From the NCBI RefSeq assembly GCF_000472925.1, contig NZ_AXAS01000073.1, positions 1-33,082 on the forward strand: DNA of 33,082 bases. Direction: 5' to 3'. Positions 15,794-24,167 of this stretch are shown here, piece by piece. The notes beneath the pieces are model-generated. The model searched no databases, had not been told where the DNA came from, and saw nothing but the letters and a program-made list of their open reading frames with translations. The stretch comes from Bradyrhizobium sp. Ec3.3. GTDB lineage: Bacteria > Pseudomonadota > Alphaproteobacteria > Rhizobiales > Xanthobacteraceae. The position numbers were made by a program, and so were the translations under genes. How positions within the stretch are numbered: the stretch's first letter is position 1; each line of letters begins with the position of its first letter.

Positions 15794-16090
15794 TTAGAAC
15801 TGGCCAGGCTGAGCAGGCGGAGCTGGATAATCTGATCGTAAATTGTTCGGGTTGTTACGATCGAACAAATCTTGCGGCACAACGAAGCCGGCCTTGCAGC
15901 TATAAACTGACGGCGGAATTTTCCGCACCTCCCGAACGACGAGACATGGGGACACTATTTCCGCCTTGGCCAAGCCGATCGTCTTCGGTAGCGGGACATG
16001 ACGTGGAGGGGCTGCATGTGCCGACGCTAGGCCAGTCACAACTAATGCGGGAACGGTGATGGCGAGTACGCGCAAGTATTTGAAGAACAT
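15794..16090 (-). CDS. Small secreted protein of unknown function
   Basis: A 98-residue protein. The first 26 residues, MFFKYLRVLAITVPALVVTG then LASAHA, make a classical signal peptide with an AxA cleavage site. The mature part is Pro-rich, has two cysteines 16 residues apart (SPCLVV and YSCKAG) that could form a disulfide, and ends with PAPPAQPGQF. AGAGGGG four to five bases upstream of ATG 16090 is a good ribosome-binding site. I do not recognise the family. It stands alone, read towards the transposase remnant. A real gene seems likely on the strength of the signal peptide and ribosome-binding site. Confidence 0.6.
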   Translation of the reverse strand: MFFKYLRVLAITVPALVVTGLASAHAAPPRHVPLPKTIGLAKAEIVSPCLVVREVRKIPPSVYSCKAGFVVPQDLFDRNNPNNLRSDYPAPPAQPGQF

Positions 16091-16599
16091 GGTACCCCTC
16101 TGGCATAGAATGTTGGTGGGCCTGAGAGAGTTGTGTGCCTAAAGAAACGCAAACTTATCGGGTCGCCGATAAGCCACACTATTTAGTACCGACTTCGCAC
16201 TGCGCGCTATGCGGATTCGGCTGACGCCAGATGGCCGACGCAGCGTTCTACCTGCGTCGGGGCGGCGGCAGGCCTCGAAACGAAGTTGATCGCAGCCTGC
16301 GCTTCACATGGCGTGATAACAACACTCATTCCACGATGTCGAAGCTCGCCGTCGAAGTGGCTGGAGATCAGGTTGCGCGGTTCACACCGACATAGAGCCC
16401 CGTCCAATTCTAGACACGGCTGCAGGAGCAAGGCGTAGCGTGTTTATGGTGCGCTCTCTTGGAGAGCCGCATGGCCGAATTCTGCATCGCCGCCTGATTG
16501 CTCGCTCAACGCACGCAGAGCAGGTGCCGAATGTGCATAGCGCGCAATCCGGCTCGGGCCCAGACTGCGGGTACGTACCGGATATCGGCGGAGAGAAAC
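16091..16599. other. Intergenic stretch, nothing firm
   Basis: About 500 bases between two divergent small secreted-protein genes, so promoters for both are expected here. A minus-strand frame at 16207-16431 has no family resemblance and no good ribosome-binding site. I see no RNA gene or clear repeat. Confidence 0.35.
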
Positions 16600-16857
16600 A
16601 TGAGGAAGAACGTTTGGCTCGGGTCACTGGCGGCGCTTGCCGTCACGATAATGCCGGGTCTGCCGGCGACGGCGCGCGACGCCGATCTCGCCTCTCATAC
16701 TGTTGCGGCCGCTCCAACCGCTAAACAGCAATGCATAAGTACCTGTCGTGCCCGCTATCGCGACTGCCGTCATCTGAACCAGCTGCCATCGTTCGAGTGT
16801 CGGGGCGTTTACCAAGATTGCACCCGATACACTTGTACCGGCTTAGGACCAGGATGA
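16600..16857 (+). CDS. Small secreted six-cysteine protein
   Basis: An 85-residue precursor. MRKNVWLGSLAALAVTIMPG followed by LPATARD is a signal peptide of about 26 residues. The mature part carries six cysteines at 45, 49, 56, 67, 74 and 79, in the pattern C-x3-C-x6-C-x10-C-x6-C-x4-C, enough for three disulfides. The ribosome-binding site GGAGAG lies five to six bases before ATG 16600. I have seen similar Cys-rich short proteins (QQCISTCRARYRDCR type) in rhizobial genomes but know no function. The regular spacing suggests a helical hairpin-like fold held by disulfides. Copy number, partners and regulation cannot be judged from this window. Confidence 0.68.
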   Translation: MRKNVWLGSLAALAVTIMPGLPATARDADLASHTVAAAPTAKQQCISTCRARYRDCRHLNQLPSFECRGVYQDCTRYTCTGLGPG

Positions 16858-17024
16858 CCGACGTGCCTTGCCGGACGGCAGCGGCTCCTGGGGCGGACCA
16901 AGCCAGAGAGGCCGACGGCCAACGTCGATCGTTCGAGAGCCGGCTTTCGTCGGGAAGGTTGGACGAGTTGAGACAACCCACTTTCTGCGACCGAGATATG
17001 GTCTGCTAATCGGTGAGCGAGCGG

Positions 17025-17657
17025 ATGAAGGACGAACATTCGCGGAGACTTAGGGCTGCTTCCGCGCCGCGACGCGCAAGGTTGGAGGATGCGCACCAAC
17101 TCGCGCGGCTGTTGACGAGGGCATTTCTCAACGACCCCGTTATGGATTGGTTGGCTCGATCAGGGCCAGAACGGCCTTCGGTACTAGAGGCATTCTTCTT
17201 TTGGCACTTGTATACGCGCGCAATACCCGCCGGCGAAGTATGGATGAGCGATGACGGCGCGGCATGTGCAATATGGCTGCCGCCAGGGATACCTGCGTGG
17301 CCTCCGGGATTCTTTGAGCAGTTGAAGCTGTTGCCTCTATTCCTGAAGATGTGCGGATTGGGGGGGATAGTCCGAGGGGCTGCAATATCCGGCGAATTGG
17401 AAAGGGCGCATCCGCGCGAAATGCATTTCTATTTGAGTTTTATGGCTGTTGATCCCCCTTTTCAGGGGATGGGGCTGGGATCGGCGATTCTTGACGCGGC
17501 GCTCAGGAGGATCGACGAAACAGGCATGCCTGCTTATCTCGAAAACTCAAGTCCGAGAAATACGCCGCTCTATGAGCGCGGCGGCTTTGTGGCTCAGAAA
17601 AACATTCTACCCGAAAATGCACCGCCTCTGATTTCAATGTTGAGAAAAGCCAGATAG
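17025..17657 (+). CDS. GNAT-family N-acetyltransferase
   Basis: A 210-residue acetyltransferase that would transfer acetyl from acetyl-CoA to an amine of unknown identity. After the N-terminal strand and helix (ARLEDAHQLARLLTRAFLND) comes a long insert with AIWLPPGIPAWPPG. Motif A is HFYLSFMAVDPPFQGMGLGS followed by AILDAAL (the Q/RxxGxG/A loop is QGMGLG). Motif B is PAYLENSSPRNTPLYERGGF, a pattern common in GNATs of this type. ATG 17025 is preferred for the GGTGAG upstream; GTG 17013 is possible. The gene stands alone, with a transposase fragment beginning about 20 bases after it. Confidence 0.87.
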   Translation: MKDEHSRRLRAASAPRRARLEDAHQLARLLTRAFLNDPVMDWLARSGPERPSVLEAFFFWHLYTRAIPAGEVWMSDDGAACAIWLPPGIPAWPPGFFEQLKLLPLFLKMCGLGGIVRGAAISGELERAHPREMHFYLSFMAVDPPFQGMGLGSAILDAALRRIDETGMPAYLENSSPRNTPLYERGGFVAQKNILPENAPPLISMLRKAR

Positions 17658-17673
17658 TCCTCGGTATCCGGGC

Positions 17674-18230
17674 CGGCTTCTCGGCGATAGCGGCTATGGC
17701 TCAGCCGAGATGCTCGGCTGGTTGGTCTATGAGTACGGCATCGAGCCACACGTCACGGTGTTAGACAAGTCGGCCCGCACAGACGGATCTTCTCGCGCGA
17801 GGACTTCACCTATGACCATGCCGATGACGCCTACCGCTGTCCGGGTGGCAAGGTTCTTACCACAACCGGAGCGCTGGTGAACGACGGCGCCACGATGCTT
17901 TATGTCGCCAGCAAGCGCGATTGCGGTGGATGCGCATTGAAGTCCCGCTGTTGCCCCAAGCAGCCGTCACGGAGAATACCGCGCTCAATCTATGAGGGCG
18001 CTCGCGACATGGCGCGGCAGATCGCAAAGTCGTGGGAAGGACGCACCTCGCGCCGGCTCCGCAAGAAGATCGAGATGCTGTTCGCGCAGCTCAAGCGTAT
18101 TCGCAAGCTCGACCGTTTACGTTTACGAGGCCCAAACGGCGCGCGTGACGAGTTCACCCTCGCAGCCACCGCTCAGAACCTTCGAAAGATGGCCAAGCTT
18201 ATCCCGATGCCAACCCCGAGGCTCGCATAG
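17674..18230 (+). pseudogene. IS1182-family transposase, C-terminal part, frameshifted
   Basis: The first frame encodes GDSGYGSAEMLGWLVYEYGI and EPHVTVLDKSARTDG. At about 17789 a base is missing and the next frame continues with FSREDFTYDHADDAYRCPGG, NDGATMLYVASKRDC and a zinc-like Cys set, then GARDMARQIAKSWEGRTSRR, IEMLFAQLKRIRKLDRLRLR and LAATAQNLRKMAKLIP. This is the last 185 or so residues of the family, with the DDE glutamate region (KKIEMLF). The N-terminal 250 residues are missing here; a matching N-terminal scrap is at 21366. Its final 340 bases recur almost unchanged, inverted, at 24484-24818. Confidence 0.85.
17880..18217 (+). repeat. IS1182 3' fragment, copy 1 of a near-identical inverted pair
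   Basis: By eye this segment matches the reverse complement of 24484-24818 with only a handful of substitutions and small indels. The pair encloses about 6.3 kb. Confidence 0.85.
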
Positions 18231-18504
18231 GGACCGGTAGAGCAGTTCGGCACGTCGCGACGGAGCCACTATTACAACGAAATATTGCCGGCCAGTTGGG
18301 TCAAAATGCGAAGAACTCAGCGTGAGCAAAACTAGTCCGCTTCACCGCGCTGGACAGACCTTAACTAGACTGCCGCCGCGCAGCAGATGGGCGCCCAAAA
18401 ATAGACAATCGGTTGATCATGACGGCCGAGCAGGATCGCAAACTGAAAGAGAGCCCCGCATGGCTGGCAAGTGGCCCACAGGCGTCCGCCGTGGAATTCG
18501 ACGA
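18231..18504. other. Intergenic stretch after the transposase fragment
   Basis: Probably the IS 3' flank followed by the downstream region of the small secreted gene; no gene or structure found. Confidence 0.35.
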
Positions 18505-18732
18505 TCAGCCGCAGATGCGCACGCGGCGCACGCGCCAGCCATAACCGTCCCAGAAGCGCTGGGTACGCCAGTAGCAGGGGGGCATCGGATCTCCAACCGG
18601 AGCATCGACATAGCCCGACCAGTACGGATAGCCGCCGGGTCCGGGATAAGTGCGCGGACCAGCATAAGCGGGCGAGGCTGCGGAAACGGCCAATGTCGCG
18701 GCCGTAGCGAGCGCCAATAACGTCTTCCTCAT
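18505..18732 (-). CDS. Small secreted Tyr/Trp/Arg-rich protein
   Basis: A 75-residue precursor: MRKTLLALATAATLAVSAAS then PAYA is a textbook signal peptide of 24 residues. The mature protein starts GPRTYPGPGGYPYWSGYV and ends with CYWRTQRFWDGYGWRVRRVR and ICG. Two cysteines bracket an aromatic WDGYGWR core that I know from many bradyrhizobial small exported proteins of unknown role. GGAAAGG stands before ATG 18732. The long open frame upstream of this ATG has no signal of being coding. It has its own transcript orientation, opposite to the preceding gene. Confidence 0.66.
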   Translation of the reverse strand: MRKTLLALATAATLAVSAASPAYAGPRTYPGPGGYPYWSGYVDAPVGDPMPPCYWRTQRFWDGYGWRVRRVRICG

Positions 18733-19011
18733 GGTGATACCTTTCCAACGCAGCGAAGGCTCAAATGTGCAAGTCCGGGCAATGTCCGCTGTGCCCCGAT
18801 CGCGACCAAATCCCGCATCGCCGCGATTCCTCGGATCACTCGTCGGCCGACCGGCCGTGAAAACTCCGAATCGACCGGCGGTTCGCGAGTTTGTTGTACT
18901 CCGCAATCGCCCGCTACGCGGGCGACACGCGGGAAAATGCGAAGAGTGCTGGCAGGCGCTTCCCTACGGGCCTGATTGCCCTCAGAAGGCTTGGCTTGGG
19001 CAGGTGCAGAC

Positions 19012-20835
19012 TTACTGCGCTGCGTCTCCTGCTGCACCATGCCCGACGGCAGCGACATTGACCATGGTTTGCGGAGCCTGGACGTCTCTGCTTGCTCCGG
19101 GGGCAAGCAGAGGAAGCGTCATACGAATGGTCGTACCTTTTCCTGGCGCAGAGACGAGCGTGATCTTGCCGCCAAGCTGATCCGTCACAAGGTTATGGAC
19201 GATGTAAAGGCCGAGCCCGGTACAGCCCTGCGCCCGTCTAGTGGTGAAGAATGGATCAAAAACGTGACGCTGAACCTCCTCCGGAATACCGCCTCCATCA
19301 TCCGAGAAAGTGATCTCAATCTGCTCCGGGCCGAGGCGATGCGCCTCGATCAGCATGCATCCGCCAAGCCCGTCAGCGAAGCCGTGAGTGACGGCATTGA
19401 AGATGAGGTTGGTCAGCACTTGCCCGTAGGCGCCCGGGTAACTGTCCAGGATAATGTCGGAGGGCAGGGCGAGCGAAAGCGAGTCCCGGTACTTCGGCAG
19501 GCCTGGCCGTATGCTCGCAACGATCTGCTCGGTCGCGAGCTTGAGGTCGAACAAACGCCGATCAGCATCGCTGCGATCGGTGGCGACTTGCTTGAACGAT
19601 TGAATCAGCTCTCCCGCGCGCTGGAGATTCGCGACGAGCTGGTTTGCGGCGTCGCGACAACCGTCAGTGAATTCGGCCAGCCGCGAACGGCGCAGCGGCC
19701 CGGAAACAATCTGGTCCGCGAAGTGGGTGCAACGGCGGTCTAGCGTCGAGGCCACCGTCAGGCTGATGCCGATTGGGCTGTTGAGCTCATGTGCAACCCC
19801 CGCTACGAGACGGCCGAGTGCGGCCAGCTTTTCGGTCTCGATGAGATAGCGTTGCGCTTCGCTGGCATGCAGGGCAGCCTCGGCCACCTTTCGCTTATCA
19901 CGAATTTCGGCAAACAACGCAGCAACGACCGATGCGCCGATCGTCACAAGTAAGATGCTGATCTGTGCCGCCAGGACGCGCTCGTTCGTCGTGAGGTCGC
20001 GATTGCCGAAATAGCCAATGCCGAAGGTTGTCGTCCAAACGATGGAAAGGCTGATGATGAACGCGGCTGCCGCGGCAAAGGCCGGCCGGCAACGGGCGGC
20101 AAGCCACAGCAGTGGCGCAAATAGCACCGCGACCGGCCCGACATTCGCCAACAGCTCCGATCGGAGAAAGATGGCAAGTGCACTCGCCAGAGCCAGAGTT
20201 GCGACCGCCGCGATTCCTTCGACGAGTTCGCTCAGCGGAGGCCGGTCGCGCGCGGCTGAGGCAAGCTCTATCAGCAGCGGCGCAACCGTGATGATTCCCA
20301 ACGCGTCCGATGCAAACCACTGATACCAGGTCGTCAGCATCGGCGCCGTCGCGCTGTGAAACAACTTGAAGACGATCGCCCCGCCGATCCCCGAGACTGC
20401 GGTTCCCGCAATTGCTGCCGCCAGCAGCCCCGCCACGTTGCGCACCTTGTCTAATCTGAAGTCCGGACCGAAGAAGCGCCCGATGAGCCATGCTGCGAGC
20501 GCGGCTTCCCCTGCATTGCACACGCCGAAGAGAACCGCGCCCCAGAAATTCCGGTCACCGAGGAGATTCGCGACGATGGTTGCAGTCATGGTACCGATCA
20601 CGACAGGCCATCGCGTTCGCGGCCCAAGTGCGATAAGCACGCCGGCGGAGACACCTGCGGCAGGCCAGAAAACGGCAACACCCTCAGGTTTGGTGAGCAT
20701 GGCAAGGCTGAGTCGCGCCGCTAGGAAATAGACGATGCCGACCAAGACTGCGAGCCCGACCGAGCCGGCCCACCGGCTCAGGTCGATTTCGGTCGACAGT
20801 TCGTGCTGAACCTGTGCCGATAGGTTCTGCCGCAC
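19012..20835 (-). CDS. MASE1-domain sensor histidine kinase
   Basis: A 607-residue membrane kinase. Residues about 15-300 are a MASE1-type integral membrane sensor with eight or so hydrophobic segments (GLAVLVGIVYFLAARLSLAM, VAVFWPAAGVSAGVLIALGP near the start). A short linker leads to the HisKA dimerisation domain with GRLVAGVAHELNSPIG (H349) and then the HATPase domain: N box LTNLIFNAVTHGF (N480), G1 FSDDGGGIPEEV, F box FDPFFTT and G2 GLGLYIVHNLV. Start: GTG 20835, placed six bases after AAGGAGGA; the frame continues upstream to 21003 without sense. No receiver domain is fused and no response regulator gene adjoins, so it is an orphan. MASE1 ligands are mostly unknown. Confidence 0.92.
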   Translation of the reverse strand: MRQNLSAQVQHELSTEIDLSRWAGSVGLAVLVGIVYFLAARLSLAMLTKPEGVAVFWPAAGVSAGVLIALGPRTRWPVVIGTMTATIVANLLGDRNFWGAVLFGVCNAGEAALAAWLIGRFFGPDFRLDKVRNVAGLLAAAIAGTAVSGIGGAIVFKLFHSATAPMLTTWYQWFASDALGIITVAPLLIELASAARDRPPLSELVEGIAAVATLALASALAIFLRSELLANVGPVAVLFAPLLWLAARCRPAFAAAAAFIISLSIVWTTTFGIGYFGNRDLTTNERVLAAQISILLVTIGASVVAALFAEIRDKRKVAEAALHASEAQRYLIETEKLAALGRLVAGVAHELNSPIGISLTVASTLDRRCTHFADQIVSGPLRRSRLAEFTDGCRDAANQLVANLQRAGELIQSFKQVATDRSDADRRLFDLKLATEQIVASIRPGLPKYRDSLSLALPSDIILDSYPGAYGQVLTNLIFNAVTHGFADGLGGCMLIEAHRLGPEQIEITFSDDGGGIPEEVQRHVFDPFFTTRRAQGCTGLGLYIVHNLVTDQLGGKITLVSAPGKGTTIRMTLPLLAPGASRDVQAPQTMVNVAAVGHGAAGDAAQ

Positions 20836-21290
20836 CCCCGTCCTCCTTCCCCCGCCCGGTTCCGCTTGGCGTGGAACTCGCGTGCTCGCGCTGCCGGAAG
20901 CAAGGCAAGTGCGGCGGCGCTGACAGGCCGTCTGCTCCCAAGAACTGGTCCCAAGATTGACCAGGATCGGCTTTGCGCACCGCCTCCGAGCGAACGTGGG
21001 CATTGTGATGCCTGTATCGGTGGCGAATTTATGGAGCCTGGCTCAAAGATCGAAGGTGGAAGCGACATCGGGGTAGTTGACGCAACCACGCATTTTGCTT
21101 CGCACCATGCAGGCTACGGGACTGTCACCGTCATCGCCCGGCTTGACTGGTAGTCTACGACGATCCCGTACGTGCTATCGCGAACACGAGGGGCCGAAAA
21201 AGCGTCGGTTTGCCCCCGAGCCGGTGACTTCCGGTGTGTCTCCAACTTCGGACTGTCAATGCATCGCGCAAACTGCCGCGAAGGGCCGAT
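20836..21290. other. Intergenic stretch upstream of the kinase gene
   Basis: The kinase promoter should lie here. A + strand frame at 20866-21153 runs antisense to the upstream extension of the kinase frame and has no family content. I see no RNA gene or repeat. Confidence 0.35.
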
Positions 21291-21404
21291 TCCGTTGAAA
21301 AAGGCGGCTGTTGCGACGCAGAGGGATCAGTGATCCAGTCTGTCTAGGTAACCGGACTGAAGATCATGATGGGACATCGGCAAGTCGAACAGGCTGCGTT
21401 GGCG
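21291..21404 (+). mobile_element. 5' end remnant of an IS1182-family element
   Basis: The ATGATGGGACATCGGCAAGT at 21366 encodes MMGHRQVEQAAL, the exact opening of this transposase family (normally followed by FYEF); after 12 codons the sequence departs. The preceding 75 bases (TTGAAAAAGGCGGCTGTTGC near 21296) look like the element's terminal sequence. The rest of the gene is missing here, although C-terminal parts lie at 17674-18230 and 24484-24818. Confidence 0.6.
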
Positions 21405-21527
21405 TTACGTTCTTCGGACGCGGCGCTCTGATCCTCAATGAGGAGGGCGAATAAGCGCAGGTTCGGCTGCTATCGGGCCCGCTATGCACCGCCGACGGCT
21501 CGGGCGATGAAGAGGAGGCCCGCCTGT

Positions 21528-21797
21528 TCACGCTGAGGGCCCTTTCTGTTTTGGAGCAACTGCGATCCGAGCAAATTTCTTTAGCGCGGCGTCAATTGCC
21601 TTGAGCTGTTGACCGCGAGAAGGTCGTCCCCTCCGTAGCTTAGGTACCGATGGTTTGGACGCTCTGGCAACAAGCCACAGGTCGCTGCCGCAACCGACGC
21701 ATTCGTAGAATCCTAGGTCGTAACCCTTTGCGACAGGAAAAGCGCCCTTGAGCACTCGGGGTTGGTTACAAATCAGGCATACGGCTTCGCTGCTCAC
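21528..21797 (-). CDS. Small zinc-ribbon protein of unknown function
   Basis: About 89 residues. Two CxxC pairs, CLIC near the N-terminus and CVGC some 27 residues later, with an aromatic GFYEC between, make a treble-clef or ribbon-like zinc site. The tail is basic (KLRRGRPSRGQQLKAIDAAL, then KKFARIAV), so nucleic-acid contact is possible. I start at GTG 21797, because the frame above it (TTG 21830) adds no family sequence; the ribosome-binding site is weak in either case. Unrecognised beyond the zinc motif. No neighbour suggests a role. Confidence 0.5.
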   Translation of the reverse strand: MSSEAVCLICNQPRVLKGAFPVAKGYDLGFYECVGCGSDLWLVARASKPSVPKLRRGRPSRGQQLKAIDAALKKFARIAVAPKQKGPSA

Positions 21798-21830
21798 AAC
21801 AAAACATCCGGAAAAGCGATCTGGCTGCAA

Positions 21831-22144
21831 TCAGCACGATGCTAGCCCGTGAGAACGGGCGGGCTACAATCTGAACAACATCCAGACCATCGCAGCTAAC
21901 TAAGCGGCAAGCCAAACAACCGAGGCCAGGAACACATATCGCTTTAGGAGTCTGAAGCCGCGCCCTAGCGAACCGCGATCCTGTCGTGCGAGTGTGTTGA
22001 TTATCGCAGCCGCTTTTTGTCGTACTTGCATAGCGCCGGGCGTTAGCGCATTGCGGCCAAACAAAGCTTGCTATGATGCGCCAAAAAATTGAGATTTTGA
22101 GCCAGCGTCGCGCCGAAGCTCAGCGCGTCTGAATGCGGAACATC
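21831..22144. other. Intergenic stretch, no gene seen
   Basis: No recognisable coding content; the last part continues the decayed recombinase region in altered sequence. Confidence 0.35.
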
Positions 22145-22318
22145 CTTGGTGCGCCTGCTGATCATGCCCGCCTCCAACTCGGCAACGGCCACCATTTGCT
22201 GCGACAGGAAGCGGCCGGGCGCACCGTCGATCTGCGGCAGATCGGCAAAGCGCACGTCAACGCCAGCTTCGAGCAGCCGCGACAGGAAAGCGACCGAGCG
22301 CGTCAGCCTATCCGATGA
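22145..22318 (-). pseudogene. Serine recombinase (resolvase/invertase family), internal fragment
   Basis: The minus strand reads DRLTRSVAFLSRLLEAGVDV, then RFADLPQIDG, APGRFLSQQMVAVAELEAGM and ISRRTK. This is the middle of the resolvase catalytic domain, including the conserved DRLTR and the E helix (AELEAGMISRRT). The N-terminal strand with the catalytic serine and the C-terminal DNA-binding part are missing, and flanking sequence in the same frame is unrelated. The remnant of about 58 codons is further evidence of past mobile DNA. It ends about 160 bases left of the deaminase gene. Confidence 0.75.
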
Positions 22319-22479
22319 ACGTGGCCCCGTTAGCCGAAATCGCATAGTGCGGGAGGGGTTGCTTCGCCTAACTTCCCGTCTGGATTGAACAGATCGCCCT
22401 GGCCGCGAAACCATGACGCGCTGGGCCCAGGAACGCAGCAACCAAGAGGGACTGCTCGTCAACTCTGATGGAGCAGCTG

Positions 22480-23172
22480 ATGCTCATGAGCAAGCCGGAA
22501 GCTCACCTTCAAGATTTGCAGATGATGGAGCGATGCCTTGAAGTCGCTCGACTTGGAGCGAAGAAAGGAGAGCTGCCGTTCGGCGCCCTGATTGTTTCTC
22601 GAGGACAGGTCATCGCCGAGGCCATCAATCGTGTTTCATCGGAGAGCGATGTGACGCGCCACGCGGAGCTCGTGGCACTTTCCGCGGCACAAAAGGTCCT
22701 CAAACGAAAGCGTCTGCAAGATTGCACCTTGTATTCGATCGTTGAACCTTGCCCGATGTGTTCGTTTTCTTCAAGGGAGGCGCGGATTGGTCGGGTGGTG
22801 TTCGCCCTCTCGTCTCCTGTGATGGGCGGATGTTCGAAATGGGACGTGCTGAAGGACGACGGTTTATCGAACAAGCTACCTGAGGTTTTTGGACCTCCGC
22901 CGGAGATCGTCTCCGGCCTGTTGGCAGCGCAGGCCGAGCAGGTCTGGAGCCAATGGAACCCGCTCGCTTGGCGCTTCATAAAACGTAGAGGCTGCTTTGG
23001 ATCGGCGGCGGATTTGCCTGAGCGCCATGAGGCCGCGCCGCGGCCCATCCTTTCGTGGGCCGCCTTGACCGCCTTTTTGGCTGCGCCGGCCGTAGCGGTG
23101 AGCAAGGCCTTCCTGCGCTCACGTACGGGTTCGAAAGCTATGCCAAAGCTCGGCCCGCAGTCGGACTCGTGA
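22480..23172 (+). CDS. Zinc-dependent nucleoside/base deaminase (CDA/TadA/guanine deaminase superfamily)
   Basis: A 230-residue protein with the cytidine deaminase fold. Zinc and proton-shuttle residues are visible: HAE at 61-63 (H61, E63) and PCPMC at 90-94 (C91, C94). Between them is the family's PFGALIVSRGQVIAEAINRV. The PCPMC with a following SFSSREARIGRVVFALSS favours the guanine deaminase/TadA branch over cytidine deaminase. After about residue 150 comes a C-terminal extension of 60 or more residues, basic and Ala-rich, which TadA lacks. ATG 22480 is used because GGAG lies six bases before; ATG 22468 and 22486 are possible. It converges on the phosphorylase gene at 23329-24081, a neighbour that also acts on nucleosides. 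Confidence 0.84.
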   Translation: MLMSKPEAHLQDLQMMERCLEVARLGAKKGELPFGALIVSRGQVIAEAINRVSSESDVTRHAELVALSAAQKVLKRKRLQDCTLYSIVEPCPMCSFSSREARIGRVVFALSSPVMGGCSKWDVLKDDGLSNKLPEVFGPPPEIVSGLLAAQAEQVWSQWNPLAWRFIKRRGCFGSAADLPERHEAAPRPILSWAALTAFLAAPAVAVSKAFLRSRTGSKAMPKLGPQSDS

Positions 23173-23328
23173 GCGCGCTGCCGACGTAGCTGTTCGGAAT
23201 CGCCATCGAAATAACGTTGATCGCACGGGGGCTCGGGCCAGCTATCCTTTTGGCAGCTCGGATTCGCACTTGTCTGGCCGGCGTCGCGCCGTGCGGGCAG
23301 CAGCACTGACGGCGGGATCGGACTCGTT

Positions 23329-24081
23329 CTATTGTTTGAAGTGCAGCAGTCGACGCGGTAAGCGGCCGTGAAGGTGCGGGAAACCGAGGTGAATTCCAAG
23401 CCGTTGTTTGGCCCTGCGCAATGCCTTCACTGCAATAACAGCGTCAACGGCTAATCGGCTAAGTCTAGGAAGTTGCCGTGGGTCGCTAACAACTGAACCT
23501 CCAATTTCGCGTAGTCTAGGCTTACCCGCGGGTCCGATCTTTATGAGCGCCGCTCTCGGAAGTATGCGATGGGCAGGGTTTAGAACAACGCGACAAGCGG
23601 CAAAGGGAATTCTGAATTCGGCAGCAATTCGGGCCACGATTTGCGACTCCATATCAGCTGCGACAGCCCCCGTGGTGGCATGGAAGTCCCGTCTCTCCTC
23701 AAAACTTGTCATCGGGGTAGCCACTCCAGCAATCGGAGAGTAGCCGGCGCCCGGGATCATCCGAAGGAGCTCCTGGGCCCAAGGGAGGTCACTTGGATAG
23801 GCTTCATCGTTCCCGGCAAACACCGACGAAGCGATGACAACCTTACCCGGTCGGAGCTTCGGATCCAGCCCGCCGCATACGCCAAAGCTTATAATCCCGC
23901 GCGCACCTTTTCGGATGGCGTCACGCAAATGAGACGCGGTCCGGTCACCATCAGCGATCATCGCTGCCATCCCCGCTATTCTGGCCTCAATTGCCAGTCC
24001 AACGACGGCGATCACAGCCTTCGCGTTGGGGGCGCCAGTCTGATCCTCCTCTGCCTCATTTACGGTCACAAGCAGGGTCAT
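23329..24081 (-). CDS. HpnG-like phosphorylase/nucleosidase (purine nucleoside phosphorylase superfamily)
   Basis: A 250-residue protein resembling the hopanoid-associated phosphorylase HpnG. HpnG releases adenine from adenosylhopane in the ribosylhopane branch. Conserved stretches: AVIAVVGLAIEARIAGMAAM, GARGIISFGVCGGLDPKLRP, GKVVIASSVF, AVAADMESQIVARIA (the ME pair that binds the ribose) and PFAACRVVLNPAHRILPRAA. The start at ATG 24081 has AGAAGG upstream; the first 18 residues are not typical of HpnG, and the last 20 (LGFPHLHGRLPRR) may be an added tail. No other hpn or squalene gene is close, so it is an orphan, perhaps a paralogue or a relocated copy. A general MTA/SAH nucleosidase-like role is the alternative. 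Confidence 0.75.
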   Translation of the reverse strand: MTLLVTVNEAEEDQTGAPNAKAVIAVVGLAIEARIAGMAAMIADGDRTASHLRDAIRKGARGIISFGVCGGLDPKLRPGKVVIASSVFAGNDEAYPSDLPWAQELLRMIPGAGYSPIAGVATPMTSFEERRDFHATTGAVAADMESQIVARIAAEFRIPFAACRVVLNPAHRILPRAALIKIGPAGKPRLREIGGSVVSDPRQLPRLSRLAVDAVIAVKALRRAKQRLGIHLGFPHLHGRLPRRLLHFKQ

Positions 24082-24167
24082 CGCAGGCCTTCTAAAACGA
24101 AAGTGTCTCTAGATTTAGCTTGCGATCCCAAGCAAGGTAACTTGCGGGCTGTGCGCTTGTGCGAAAT

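Noticed and set aside
20866..21153. 95-codon + strand ORF upstream of the kinase
   Set aside because: Antisense to the kinase frame extension, no family resemblance and no convincing ribosome-binding site.
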